A DNA stretch of 64,000 bases, taken from Rhea pennata (taxonomy: Eukaryota > Chordata > Aves > Rheiformes > Rheidae). Position 1 is the stretch's first letter. Every line of letters begins with the position of its first letter. This document shows positions 45,346 to 63,943 of this stretch, one piece after another. Position numbers and translations under genes: made by a program. Location of the stretch: the NCBI RefSeq assembly GCF_028389875.1, contig NC_084672.1, positions 310,001-374,000 on the forward strand, in the 5' to 3' direction. The notes below the pieces were generated by a model. The model was not told where the DNA came from. It saw only the letters and a list, made by a program, of their open reading frames with translations, and did no database searches.

Positions 45346-45461
45346 GGATGCGCTGCGCTCTGCGGGGCGCTGCGCGGTGCGGGGCGCGGTGCGGAGCCGC
45401 GCAGGATGCGCTGCGCTCTGCGGGGCGCTGCGCGGTGCGGGGCGCGGTGCGGAGCCGCGCA
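45346..45461. repeat. 58-bp tandem duplication in the CpG island
   Basis: Two head-to-tail 58-base copies each start GGATGCGCTGCGCTCTGCGG, at 45,346 and 45,404. A third partial copy begins at 45,462. Shorter related GGGGCGCTGC units precede them from about 45,284. The array lies upstream of the CKMT1 start. Confidence 0.8.
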
Positions 45462-45775
45462 GGATGCGCTGCGCGGCGCCGTGCGCTGCGGAGCTCCGCG
45501 CGCGGCCGCCGCCGCCGGCGCTGTCCAGGGCGCGGTGCTGAAGGCGGCGGCCGCCCCGCGGCCCCCCGGCGCTGGCCCGGCCCGGCCCGGCCCGGCGCGG
45601 CCCGGGCGGGGCGGGGCGGGGCGGCAGGTGGCGGTGCCGTCGCGCCCCCCCCGCGCCCGGCGGCTCCCCGCCCCCGCGCCCTCCCCGCCGCCGCCGTTCC
45701 CAGTCCCATCACGTCCGCCCGCCCCGCCGCGCCCCGCCGCGCCGCGCCGCGCCGCCGCCGCTCCGCCGCGCCGCG

Positions 45776-55687
<9,912 letters not shown>

Positions 55688-56159
55688 ACGAGTGCCGCGG
55701 CAGCCCCGCAGGACCTGGCTCCTCTGCATAGCTTACGCGAGCGCCATGCTCAGCATGTTGTTGTCCTGTAGCCCGCAATGCCTCGTGCTAGCCCCCATAA
55801 ACTTGCGCTGCTGTAGCCAAGGCTCGGTCTGTTCCATATCCCAGCTCCTGAGCACCCTTTCCCCTTCATCTCCCTGCCTGGCCCTCCTCCTGCCCACAGA
55901 TAGGGCAAACCGCGTCGGTCTAGGCTTCCTGCCCTGCCTCCAGCTGCCCCAGGATCTCTGCTGAGCGGCTGCCACCCTGGGGAACTTGGGGGACGGGCCC
56001 CCCCCCCATCTGACCTGGCCAGGGGCACCAGGAGCTGGCAGCAGCTTGCAGCAGGGTGCTGGGAGCTGCTGGACTGGGCTGAGCCAGGCTGGGAGAAGGT
56101 GCCACTGGGCTGCGCATTGCTGCAGGCAGGCGGGGAGCAGAGCTAGGTGCCCATCACAG
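55688..56159. other. Convergent CKMT1/STRC intergenic region
   Basis: Holds the CKMT1 3' UTR and poly(A) signal on the left and the STRC cleavage region on the right. About 300 bases between the two expected transcript ends are free of recognised features. Confidence 0.75.
55796..55801 (+). terminator. CKMT1: CKMT1 poly(A) signal (CATAAA variant)
   Basis: No AATAAA follows the CKMT1 stop. CATAAA, 109 bases after it, is a known variant hexamer and is followed about 20 bases on by GT-rich sequence. This implies a 3' UTR of roughly 130 bases. Confidence 0.55.
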
Positions 56160-56166
56160 CTTTATT
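56160..56166 (-). terminator. STRC: STRC poly(A) signal overlapping the stop codon
   Basis: On the minus strand TAATAAAG contains the stop codon TAA and the canonical AATAAA (56,166-56,161). Cleavage 10-30 bases on would leave a 3' UTR of only about 15-35 bases. Confidence 0.75.
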
Positions 56167-56250
56167 AGCAGGCTGCTTGCAGAAAGCTGCAGGGCAGGCA
56201 GAAGAGGAGAGCCAAGGTGAAACCAGAGTGGTGGCTGGCTCCACTCCTGC
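56165..56250 (-). CDS. STRC: STRC last exon w21 (GPI-type tail, stop codon)
   Basis: The acceptor CTCTCCTGCAG opens a short frame [20 protein letters not shown] then CSFLQAAC and two TAA stops. A small-residue stretch (SGAS), short spacer and hydrophobic end fit a GPI-attachment signal. The first stop overlaps the AATAAA signal. Confidence 0.85.
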
Positions 56251-59200
56251 CTGCAGGAGAGAAAGCCCCATCAGAGAGCAGAGGTGTGTGCCAAATTGGG
56301 AAGGGGCTGGCATCGCTGCTGCTGCCAGGAGCCATCCACGGTGCACACACACACACACACACGCCCACGCGCACAGCTCTGAGCAGGGCTGGCACAATCT
56401 GCTGCAGCAGAGGGGTGTGAGTCTTGGCTGTGCGGAGGTGGGACAAGACACGGCCCAAGAGAGAGCAGAGCGCAGGCCAGGCAGGCAGCGGGGCTGGGCT
56501 CCCCAGCGGCAGTGCTCTGGCTACCATGCGGGGCCAGTCAGCCCTCTCCCGACTCTGGTGCCTGGCTCCTCTGCTGCGGGGAAGGGAAGCCTCTGGCAAG
56601 AGTGAGGGTCTGATGCTGCCCCTTGCCAGAACCACACAGTCTGTGCCCCCAGGGAGCCGGGCCTCTAGCAATGGCCCCATGGCACAGGAGGCGAGGAGGT
56701 TGCCACAGTGGGGAGGCCAGGCATGCACAGAGGTTTGGGGAGGGTGCTGGGCATGCATGGGGGTGTACGGGGAGGTCGGGCACACGCAGGGCTTGCAGAG
56801 GGTGCTGGGCATGCAGGGAGTGCTGCGCATGCATGGGGATGTGCAGGGAGGCTGGGCACGTGGGGGCATGCAGAGGGTGCTGCGGATGCATGGGGGCATG
56901 CAGGGGGTGATGGGCAGCTGTGGGGGGTGCTGGGCACAAGTGGGGGCATGCAGGGGGTGCTGGGCATGCAGGGGGGCTTGCAGGGGGTGCTGGGCACGTG
57001 CGCTGATGGGGGCAAAGCCCCCTGCTGCTCTCACCTTGGTTATCCTGGGCTGCCTCCCCCTCATACTGGGCACTGGCCAGGGCCTGGCGCTGGGCGCTGC
57101 TCAGCCTCCGGCGCTGCTCGGGGGTGACAGCCGAGGCCTGGGCACTGGAGAGGGCGAGCAGCTGGGCTGAGCCAAACACCACCTGCGAGGAGAGCCCAGC
57201 TGGCCGGGGCCTGCCGCCTGCCGGGGGAGCCCCCGCGTGCAGGGGGAGCCCATCGCCCCGTGGAGGGGCTCTGGCTGGCCCGGCTGGCCAGGCTCCGCTC
57301 CGCTGCGTGCGGTGGGATGGTGCCATGTGCTCCGCTGGACCTGCACACTGGTGCTGGCAGCCATCAGATGAGTGCAGGGGGCACTCACTGCGAACTTGGG
57401 GGCCGGGATGGCAGCGATGGCCTGCGGCGTGAGTGCCCATATCTGCTCGGGGACCAGTGCTGAGAGGACAATGTCAGGGAGCCCGGCTGGGGTGCAAAGG
57501 GCTGCCATCAGGGGCCTGGCCAGGGCAAGCTGCAGCCGTAGGGTACAGCTGCCCTCCCACCCCACCGGTGCTACCCTCACCCGCCAGCGTCCCGATCTCC
57601 GTGAAGATTTCAGGCCCCCAGGCACCGGCCGGGCCGAAGGCTGTGCTGGAGGTCAGTCGAGCGGCCAAGGCCTCCATCTGCTGCTCTGAGCAGCGCAAGC
57701 TCAGGGAGCCCAGGAAAGGGGCTGCTTTGCTGCAGGTAGTAGAGAGCATCACACCCCCAAGGCAAGGGCTTGGCCTCACGCGCGGCGTTGTGGCATGGCA
57801 TCCGTGCCTGGAGCAGCATCCCTGCCCGCACCCTCTGCAGCATCCAGCAGCAGCTGGGAACACCAGCACCAGCTGGGAATGCCGGATGCCCTCTCCTCTC
57901 CTCCCAGGTCCGAGCCCCAGCTGCCCCTCAGGGCACACACCTGAGCTCCCCAGCATCCAGGCTCTGCATCTCCGCAGCCCACAGCCCACAGAGCAGGTGC
58001 CCCAGCGCGACCAGCTCTGGCAGCAGCAGGTCCCGCGGACGCGCCCCACGCTGGCGCAAGAAGCTGGACACCACGGCCCGCATCTGCAGGAGCGGAGCCC
58101 CACCACGGGCAGCGGGCAGTGCGGGCAGGGGCTGCCCATACTGCCAGCTGCGGCGCAGTGCCCGCCTGGGGCCTCACCTGCCCGGTCGACCAGCCGTCCA
58201 GGTCCCCCAGGGCGGAGAGGGCCCCCCAGTCGGGGAGCGGCAGCTGCCGCAGCTCCAGCTGGCCGAGCTGCGTGGCCAGGCGGCCCAGGAGTAAGGTTGG
58301 GGCTGGCTGTGGCACTCGGGCGCTGCCCAGCAGCTGCATGGTATCGGCAGCACTCGCTGAGCTGCCTGCCGGCCCCACACCTGGGGGTGTGGTGCGGGGC
58401 ACCAGCATGAGCGCGGCTCCCCGCAGTGCCACACCTGGAGGTGCCTGTGGCCAGCACAGCCCCATGGCCAGCACGGCCTCCATAGGCAGCACAGCCCCCC
58501 AAGCCCCACACAGCCCCCCAAGTCCCTCAGAGCCTCCCAAGCCCTGCATAGACCCCACAGCCAGCATAGCTCCCAAGCCCCGCACAGTCCCCCAAGCCCA
58601 GCACAGCCCTCAACCTCTATGCAGACCCCATGGCTAGCACAGCTCCTAAGCCTCGCACAGGCCCCCAAGCCCTGCACAGCTCCCAAGCCCCACTCAGCTC
58701 CCCAAGCCCCGCACAGCCCCCCCAAGCTCCACACTGCCCCCAAGCCCCGCACAGTGCTCATCTCCCTGGCTGCTGCCCCATTGCCACCCTGTCTCACCCG
58801 CCTGGCCTGGCCAAGCACTGCCCGGAGCTGGTCAGGGCGCAGAGATGGGTCCTGGCTGAGCAGCCCCAGGCAGCGCTGGAGCTGCATGGGGTCCATGGCG
58901 GCGAGCTGGGCTGCACTCCAGGCCATGGGGAAGGTGGCACGCACGTCGGCACAGCTGGGCACGGGGGCTGCGGAGCAGGCGGGAGCAATGCCTGGCCCCA
59001 GCCCTGCTCCCAGCAGCAACCCGCCGTGGGGTGCGGGAGGAGGACATGGACAGTGCCAGGGGCACAGAGCACAGGGACACGGGGCCAGAGCTGGGAGGAT
59101 GGCAGAGGGGTGTGGGGCACAGGAGACATGGGGCCAGTGCCAAGGGATGGCACTAGCGGCATGGTGCACAGGAGACATGGGGCACGGGGGACAAACGGCC

Positions 59201-62200
59201 AAAGCCAGGGGGAGCAGCACTGGGGATGTGGGGCACAGGGGACGTGAGGCCAGCCCCGGGGGGATAGCAACAGGCATGTGGGGCATGGGGGACACGGGGC
59301 AGCTGGGTGTGGTGTGCACGAGCAGAGCCGGGCGCAGCCCCGGGGAGGCTCAGGGGTCATGAGGGGCAGGAGAGGGGCAGGAGCAGGGCAGTGACAGCGG
59401 AGCAGAGCGAGCCTGGCCTCACCTCGGTGGCCTGGGCCGTCGGCTCCCACCAGCGGGGCCACCAGGGCCTGCTGTGGGCCGAGGCCGGGCCCAGCACCGG
59501 CAGGGTGGCAGAGGCGGCCCAGCTCACTCCGATCCCAGTCCCGCTGGCTCTGCAGCAGCCGCTCCACGGTGGCTCGGCTCAGCAAGTCCTGGGGCAGCCG
59601 CGGGGCGGTGAGTGGAGCAGGACGGGCCCGACGGCGGAGCGGCCCCGGGGCAGCGGGGGGCGGCCCCGCCCGGGCGGGGGCAGCGGAGGGAGCGCGGGGC
59701 CGGGCCGGGGCGCTCACCCGGGGCACGGCGCGCACGCTCCGCGCCGGCAGCACGAACACCAGGCGCCCCAGTCGCTGCAGGGCGGGCGGGCGCCAGCGCG
59801 AGGGCGGCCTGCGGGGAGCGGCGTGAGGGCAGCGCCGGCGCGGCGCGGCACGGCGCGGCACGGCGCGGCACGGCGCGGCGCGGCACGGCGCGGCACGGCG
59901 CGGCCCCGCCGCTTACCCCAGCGCGCGCTCCGCCAGCAGCAGCCGCCCCAGCGCCTCGGCCGCGCCCGCCGCCAGGCAGGTCTCCTGCAGCTCCCGCAGC
60001 CGCGGCAGCAGGCTCGCGGGGGCGAGCCGCGCCGCGCTCTCCCGGCCCAGGAAGCCCAGCAGCGGGCCCAGCGCGTCCAGCGCCTCCCCGGCGAGCGGCC
60101 GCGGCGGGCGGCGGGCGGCGGCGGGCGCGGCGCCCCGCGGCAGGGCGCGCAGGGCGCGGCGAGCCAGCGCGGCGCGGCGGGCGGGCGGCAGCGCCAGCAG
60201 CCGGCGGGGCCGCCGCCTCGCGCGGTCCAGCGCCGGCCGCAGCGCGGCGCCCGGCAGCGTCTCCAGCAGCTTCGCCCTGCGGGACCCGAAACAGCGCTCG
60301 GAGGTAGCCGGCCGAGCGGCGCGGCCCCGCGGGGCTCCCGGCCCCGGCCCCGCGAGGGGTTGGGCGCGCTCGGCCGCGCCGCGCCGGGCCGGCGATGGCC
60401 CCAGGCGCGGCCCCGCGGCGGCGGTGGGAGCGGGGAGGGCGCGGGCTGCCCGGCACCTACGGTAGCTCCATGAGGAACTCGGGTCCCAGACGCACCAGCT
60501 CCTCCTGGGCGAGTGGGGGCCGCCTCAGCACCTCCTCCTGCACGCAGCGCCGCTGCGGACACCGCTGCCGTGAGCCACCGTGCCGTGCCGTGCCGTGCCG
60601 CGCCGCGCCGCGCCGCGCCGCGCCGGGGTCAGCGGAGCCCCCTCCTTACCAGGCTGGCAGGCAGGGAGCGGGGATGCGCATAGAGGGTCCCGAGAGCCCC
60701 CAGGAAGTCCTCGCGGCCCAGCTCCTGCAGCGCGGCACAGCTCATGCCCACCACCAGTGAGCCCAGGGCGCTGCACAGCCGTGGGGTTGGACCATGACTC
60801 CTCGATCACTCAGGACCGCACTACCCACCGCCCTGAGGAGATCTGCTCAGCCCCTGCCCAGGGCACCCGGCCTCTCCTGGCTCCCTGCCCACTGTGGGAT
60901 GCAGCCCCGGCCCCAGCTGGTGTGTGGCAGCCGGGCTGCCGGCTCTCACCCGGTCGCGCGGTGGCTGCGGTTGGTGCCAGCTCCCACCTCCCTCCAGAGG
61001 AGCTGGGCCTGCAGAGGGGCAGTGGTGGGAGGCAGTGGAGGAGGGGGGGGGCGCAGGCCACCCCACACAGCCCCATGCCCAGCCCATTACCTGCTGCGGG
61101 GACCAGGGCAGCTGTGGGGTGCCACGCAGGGCCCGGGCACTGGGTCGCAGGAGCTGCAGTGGCACCAGGGGCAGCAGGCAGTCGGGCCAGCCGTCTGGGG
61201 GCTGCTCCCCGCTGGAGCCCTGGGGAGGTGTTGGGTGCTGGAGTGAGCGCTGTGAGGCGGCCGGCAGCCCCAGCACTGCTCGGCAGCAGGTACCTGCAGA
61301 GCCTGAAGCAGTGCCGCCGTCTGCGCTGCCGAGAGCAGCGGCAGGGCTGGCCCCAGGCACACACAGCCTCGGCGCCGGAGCAGGGCCAGGACGGCCACCA
61401 GGGATGTGGGGCCCAGGCCTGGCAGCAGGGGACACAGTCTGTCCATGTCGTCCACTGACACCTGCCGAGAAACATGCCAGCCTGGCTCAGGCAGCTGCGC
61501 CGCAGCAGGGCTGTCAGGACAGGCCGGGCTTCTCGCGCCGGGGAGGCCCCAGAGCAGCAGAGGAGCCGGGGGCAGCTGGGAGCAGGGAAGATGAGGGGAC
61601 AGCAGAGCAGGGCAGAAGCACCCGGACACTCACATTGTCTCTCTGGGCAGCCTGTGTAAGCAGGAAGGATGCCTGGACGGGAGGACGAGGCAGTGGGCTC
61701 AGCTGTAGGACCCTGCGGGCTTTGCACCCGGAGCCCGACAGGCAGGAAGACCTGGAGGCTGCTGTGCTGCACGGAGTTCTCGATGGTGCTCCTGGCCCAG
61801 GGAGCCTCACAGACCTTACGCAGGGAGCGTGGCCACGCTGGACTCACCTGGGCACGCGTCAACTGTGCTGGTCGGAGCGTGGGCAGGAGGGCATCCAGCT
61901 GGGCAGCCGACAGGCGCTCCAGGAAGCCCACCCCCATCTCAAGGAGGATGCCTCTCCATGCTGGCAGCTCCCCAGGGGACACTGTGGCCACATTGGTAGA
62001 GCGCAGCAAGTCTGCCAGGGCGAGCATGACCTGCCGGTGCAGAGCAGGAGGGCCATGAGCCTCAGGCTGGCGGGCAGCTTGCCCCACGCCCTGTCCCAGG
62101 GCCCAGATGGACCAGCAGGGGAAGAGATGGAGCTGATCCTGGCAACCAGCTCTGACACTCTGCCTGGCCATGAGACACTGCTCTGGGAGCCCCGCTTGTG

Positions 62201-63943
62201 CCAGCATGTCATGGTCAGGCTCTCCCAGTGAGCGAGGGCATGGGAGACTGCAGATGCGCAGGGTACCTATTCACCTGCAGCCCATGCCTCCCTCCCTGCT
62301 TGGCTGCTCACCCGCCCATGCTGCTGCAGGGTCCCTGCAGCCGCACAAGCCAGCAGGCTCTGCTCCACCACACCCCGGGGGTCCTGGAGCAATGACAGCT
62401 CCTGCAGCTCCTCAAGGCTCAGGAAGCAGGCAAGGGTTCCAAGCCTGCCAAGAAACAGCCTGTCAGCAAGCAGAGTCCATGTGGCACAAAGCCAGCAAGG
62501 GCAGCCCTGCAAGCACCTGCCCTGGTGCTGCTCCTTGGCAAGGCCACAGCCCCTGCAGGGGACTGCTGCCCCTCACCAGGGTGGCAGGGCACGGCTCAGG
62601 GCATGGCTCGGGGTGCTGCCAGCACTCTGTCACACTGTCACGCTCACCTCTGTGCTGCCTTGGGGCCAGCCTCATGGCTCCTGTTCACCAGGCTGCGTGC
62701 CACGTGGTGGCCCTGTGAGAGCCCCAGCCGCAGCAGCTGCCAGCCATCCCCCAGCCCCGAGATCTGCGCAGGCTCAGAAGGGTTAACACACAGAGGGAGC
62801 CTTGGCCAAGGTCTCCAACCAGTCCAGGCTGGGCACATGGGGTGCCCAGACTGAGGGGTGCGGGGCTGGGGAGTGGGGGGGTTCTTGGGCAAGAGAGTGC
62901 AGGGTCAAGGTGCAGGGTCCTGGCCCAGAGCATGGTCAGGCAGTGCAGGGTCGGGGGTTGCAGGGTTCAGGAGTGGCAGGTGCCAGCTCCCCAGGACAGG
63001 GTCGGGGACGGCAGGTCCCAGCCCCGGGCAGGGCTGGGTGAAGGCGTGCTGGCTGGGTGTCCCAGCGTGGGAAGCCAGGTGGTGAGCCCAGGGCTTGCGT
63101 CCCACCTGCTGGGGTGTGAGTTGCAGGAAGCTGCTCAGCGGCAAGTGGGGCAGCAGTGGCAGGATGGCGTGGAGGAAGCTGAGGGGCCAGGTGGGCACAG
63201 CCCCGAGGAAGGGGGCCTGCAGCAGGCGCCTGGCAAAGGCAGCTTTCTGCCCTGGTGTCAGCTGGGCGCTGTGTGTCCGCAAGGCCTCGAGGCTGTGGGG
63301 ACAGGGAGCCAGAACACAGCTGCCGAGAGACTGCCCGAGCCCACACTAAGCCTGTACCCACCCCCAGACAATACCCTGGAGACCTTCATCAAGCACGCTC
63401 CCCACAGAGACCGGGACCCCAGGGCACTTAGGGGTGTTCTGCATGGCTGCTGCATGGCCAGCTGGGCCAGGTCTCTGCTGGGGACAGGGCAGCTCAGTGG
63501 CAGGGGCTCTGCAGGGCACAGGACAGCTTGGGGCTGGGTTGGGGTCTCCACAGGGACAGGGCAGCTCAGTGGCAGGGGCTCTGCAGGGCACAGGGCAGCT
63601 TGGGGCTGGGTTGGGGTCTCCACAGGGACAGGGCAGCTCAGTGGCAGGGGCTCTGCAGGGCACAGGGCAGCTTGGGGCTGGGTTGGGGTCTCCGCAGGGA
63701 CAGGGTGGCTTGTGGCACAGGATGGAGCAGGGCCATGGCACGCATGCAGGCAGCTCAAACATGCAGCTCTGCTTACACAGTCTCGTTGGCCAGCAGGGCT
63801 GGTGGGAACCTCATGATGTCGGTCACAGCCATGAAGGGGACAAATTGTGACAGGTCGACAAACAACTGTGGGGTGAGTTGAGGAAAGCTGCGAAGCAGCA
63901 GTGAGGCCAGAGACTGCAGCGCTTCCTCTCTGGATGGCAGCAC
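56165..63943 (-). CDS. STRC: STRC, stereocilin (C-terminal 21 exons; 5' part outside window)
   Basis: Stereocilin is an extracellular protein of inner-ear hair cells that forms the horizontal top connectors between stereocilia and anchors the tallest row to the tectorial membrane; it belongs to the mesothelin/otoancorin family. Twenty-one minus-strand exons give about 986 codons, a little over half of the 1775-residue human protein. The sequence is rich in short Leu/Ala/Gln helical repeats of the form LTPxQ, LSSAQ and SAAQL, typical of the family superhelix, and ends in a hydrophobic tail like a GPI-attachment signal. Position beside CKMT1 in the human order supports the call. All splice phases agree except between exons 15 and 16 as numbered here. 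Exon numbers count from the right edge of the window, not the true first exon. Confidence 0.9.
56345..56364. repeat. (CA)n microsatellite
   Basis: About nine CA units lie in the last STRC intron. Confidence 0.85.
56705..57003. repeat. Minisatellite in the last STRC intron
   Basis: Irregular units of about 30 bases around GCATGCAGGGGGTGCTGGGC repeat roughly nine times. It lies wholly between exons w20 and w21. Confidence 0.85.
57035..57182 (-). CDS. STRC: STRC exon w20
   Basis: Reads [20 protein letters not shown] then [20 protein letters not shown], ending EGEAAQDNQ. The SSAQ and SAQ repeats are characteristic. The acceptor is CTCCTCGCAG and the donor is GTGAGA. Confidence 0.93.
57389..57486 (-). 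CDS. STRC: STRC exon w19
   Basis: Reads [20 protein letters not shown] then [12 protein letters not shown], a typical family repeat. The acceptor is TGCACCCCAG and the donor is GTGAGT. Confidence 0.93.
57581..57729 (-). CDS. STRC: STRC exon w18
   Basis: Reads [40 protein letters not shown] and IFTEIGTLA. The acceptor is CTACCTGCAG and the donor is GTGAGG. Confidence 0.92.
57941..58083 (-). CDS. STRC: STRC exon w17
   Basis: Reads [40 protein letters not shown] and SLDAGEL. The acceptor is GCTCCTGCAG and the donor is GTGTGT. Confidence 0.9.
58178..58333 (-). CDS. STRC: STRC exon w16 (start uncertain)
   Basis: Reads [20 protein letters not shown] then [20 protein letters not shown] and [11 protein letters not shown]. 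The donor GTGAGG is sound. The start given is the nearest AG that keeps frame with w15, but it has a poor pyrimidine tract. A better acceptor (CACCCCCAG, exon from 58,380) is one base out of phase. Confidence 0.65.
58445..58775. repeat. C-rich minisatellite in the STRC w15-w16 intron
   Basis: Degenerate units of 16-20 bases such as CACAGCCCCCCAAGCCCC repeat throughout. They occupy most of the intron beside the phase conflict. Confidence 0.8.
58798..58967 (-). CDS. STRC: STRC exon w15
   Basis: Reads [40 protein letters not shown] and [15 protein letters not shown]. The acceptor is GCTCCGCAG. The strong donor GTGAGA ends in phase 0, which does not match the best acceptor of the next exon (see findings). 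Confidence 0.85.
59423..59588 (-). CDS. STRC: STRC exon w14
   Basis: Reads [40 protein letters not shown] and [15 protein letters not shown]. The acceptor is GCTGCCCCAG and the donor is GTGAGG. Confidence 0.9.
59718..59808 (-). CDS. STRC: STRC exon w13
   Basis: Reads [20 protein letters not shown] then [10 protein letters not shown]. The acceptor is CTCCCCGCAG and the donor is GTGAGC. Confidence 0.87.
59832..59906. repeat. 10-bp GC repeat (GCGGCACGGC)n
   Basis: About seven copies of a pure C/G/A decamer lie in the STRC w12-w13 intron, interrupted by one GCGGC insertion. Confidence 0.85.
59917..60276 (-). CDS. STRC: STRC exon w12 (longest exon in window)
   Basis: This 360-base exon includes [20 protein letters not shown], an Arg/Pro/Ala-rich stretch, and [21 protein letters not shown]+C and CpG are extreme, so protein composition is skewed to Ala, Arg, Leu and Pro. 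The acceptor is GGTCCCGCAG and the donor is GTAAGC. Confidence 0.85.
60461..60552 (-). CDS. STRC: STRC exon w11
   Basis: Reads [20 protein letters not shown] then [10 protein letters not shown]. The acceptor is GTGTCCGCAG and the donor is GTAGGT. Confidence 0.87.
60575..60625. repeat. 5-bp GC repeat (GCCGT/GCCGC)n
   Basis: A pentamer array changes from CCGTG to CCGCG units, between STRC exons w10 and w11. Confidence 0.85.
60650..60770 (-). CDS. STRC: STRC exon w10
   Basis: Reads [20 protein letters not shown] then [20 protein letters not shown]. The acceptor is GCTGTGCAG and the donor is GTAAGG. A GC-rich pentamer array lies just past the donor. Confidence 0.87.
60950..61008 (-). CDS. STRC: STRC exon w9
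   Basis: A 59-base exon encodes [19 protein letters not shown] plus a split Gly. The acceptor is CCTCTGCAG and the donor is GTGAGA. Phase continues cleanly into w10. Confidence 0.82.
61091..61219 (-). CDS. STRC: STRC exon w8
   Basis: Forty-three codons read [20 protein letters not shown] then [20 protein letters not shown]. The exon is phase 0-0. The acceptor is ACCTCCCCAG and the donor is GTAATG. Confidence 0.88.
61294..61461 (-). CDS. STRC: STRC exon w7
   Basis: Fifty-six codons begin [20 protein letters not shown] and end [14 protein letters not shown]. The exon is phase 0-0. The acceptor is TTTCTCGGCAG and the donor is GTACCT. Confidence 0.9.
61634..61672 (-). CDS. STRC: STRC exon w6 (39-base microexon)
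   Basis: Thirteen codons, [13 protein letters not shown], lie between a CCCGTCCAG acceptor and a GTGAGT donor. It is phase 0-0 between two phase-0 exons, so skipping it would keep frame. It was found by filling the gap between exons w5 and w7. Confidence 0.75.
61848..62030 (-). CDS. STRC: STRC exon w5
   Basis: Sixty-one codons include [40 protein letters not shown] and [15 protein letters not shown]. The exon is phase 0-0. The acceptor is CACCGGCAG and the donor is GTGAGT. Confidence 0.9.
62312..62444 (-). CDS. STRC: STRC exon w4
   Basis: Reads [20 protein letters not shown] then [20 protein letters not shown]. The acceptor is TTTCTTGGCAG and the donor is GTGAGC. Confidence 0.88.
62648..62763 (-). 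CDS. STRC: STRC exon w3
   Basis: Reads [20 protein letters not shown] then [18 protein letters not shown]. The acceptor is CCTGCGCAG and the donor is GTGAGC. Confidence 0.86.
63106..63292 (-). CDS. STRC: STRC exon w2
   Basis: Reads [20 protein letters not shown], then [20 protein letters not shown] and ends [11 protein letters not shown]. The acceptor is GTCCCCACAG and the donor is GTGGGA. Phase joins both neighbours. Confidence 0.88.
63481..63707. repeat. 72-bp tandem repeat (3 copies plus part)
   Basis: Units start GGGACAGGGCAGCTCAGTGG at 63,481, 63,553 and 63,625, with a partial fourth at 63,697. They are almost identical. The array lies in the intron between STRC w1 and w2. The unit is 24 codons long, so both strands show open repeated frames. 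Confidence 0.95.
63777..63943 (-). CDS. STRC: STRC exon w1
   Basis: It encodes [20 protein letters not shown], then [20 protein letters not shown] and PALLANETV. The acceptor is ATTTGCAG (a second CTGCAG lies 8 bases upstream). The donor is GTAAGC, leaving phase 2. Confidence 0.85.

Larger units (their letters stand above)
56251..57034 (-). other. Last STRC intron
   Basis: Contains the (CA)n tract and the 30-bp minisatellite. The sequence from 56,365 to 56,704 shows nothing further. Confidence 0.75.

Noticed and set aside
63346..63881. Repetitive 24-residue proteins on both strands near the right edge
   Set aside because: They are translations of the 72-bp intronic tandem repeat between two well-placed STRC exons.
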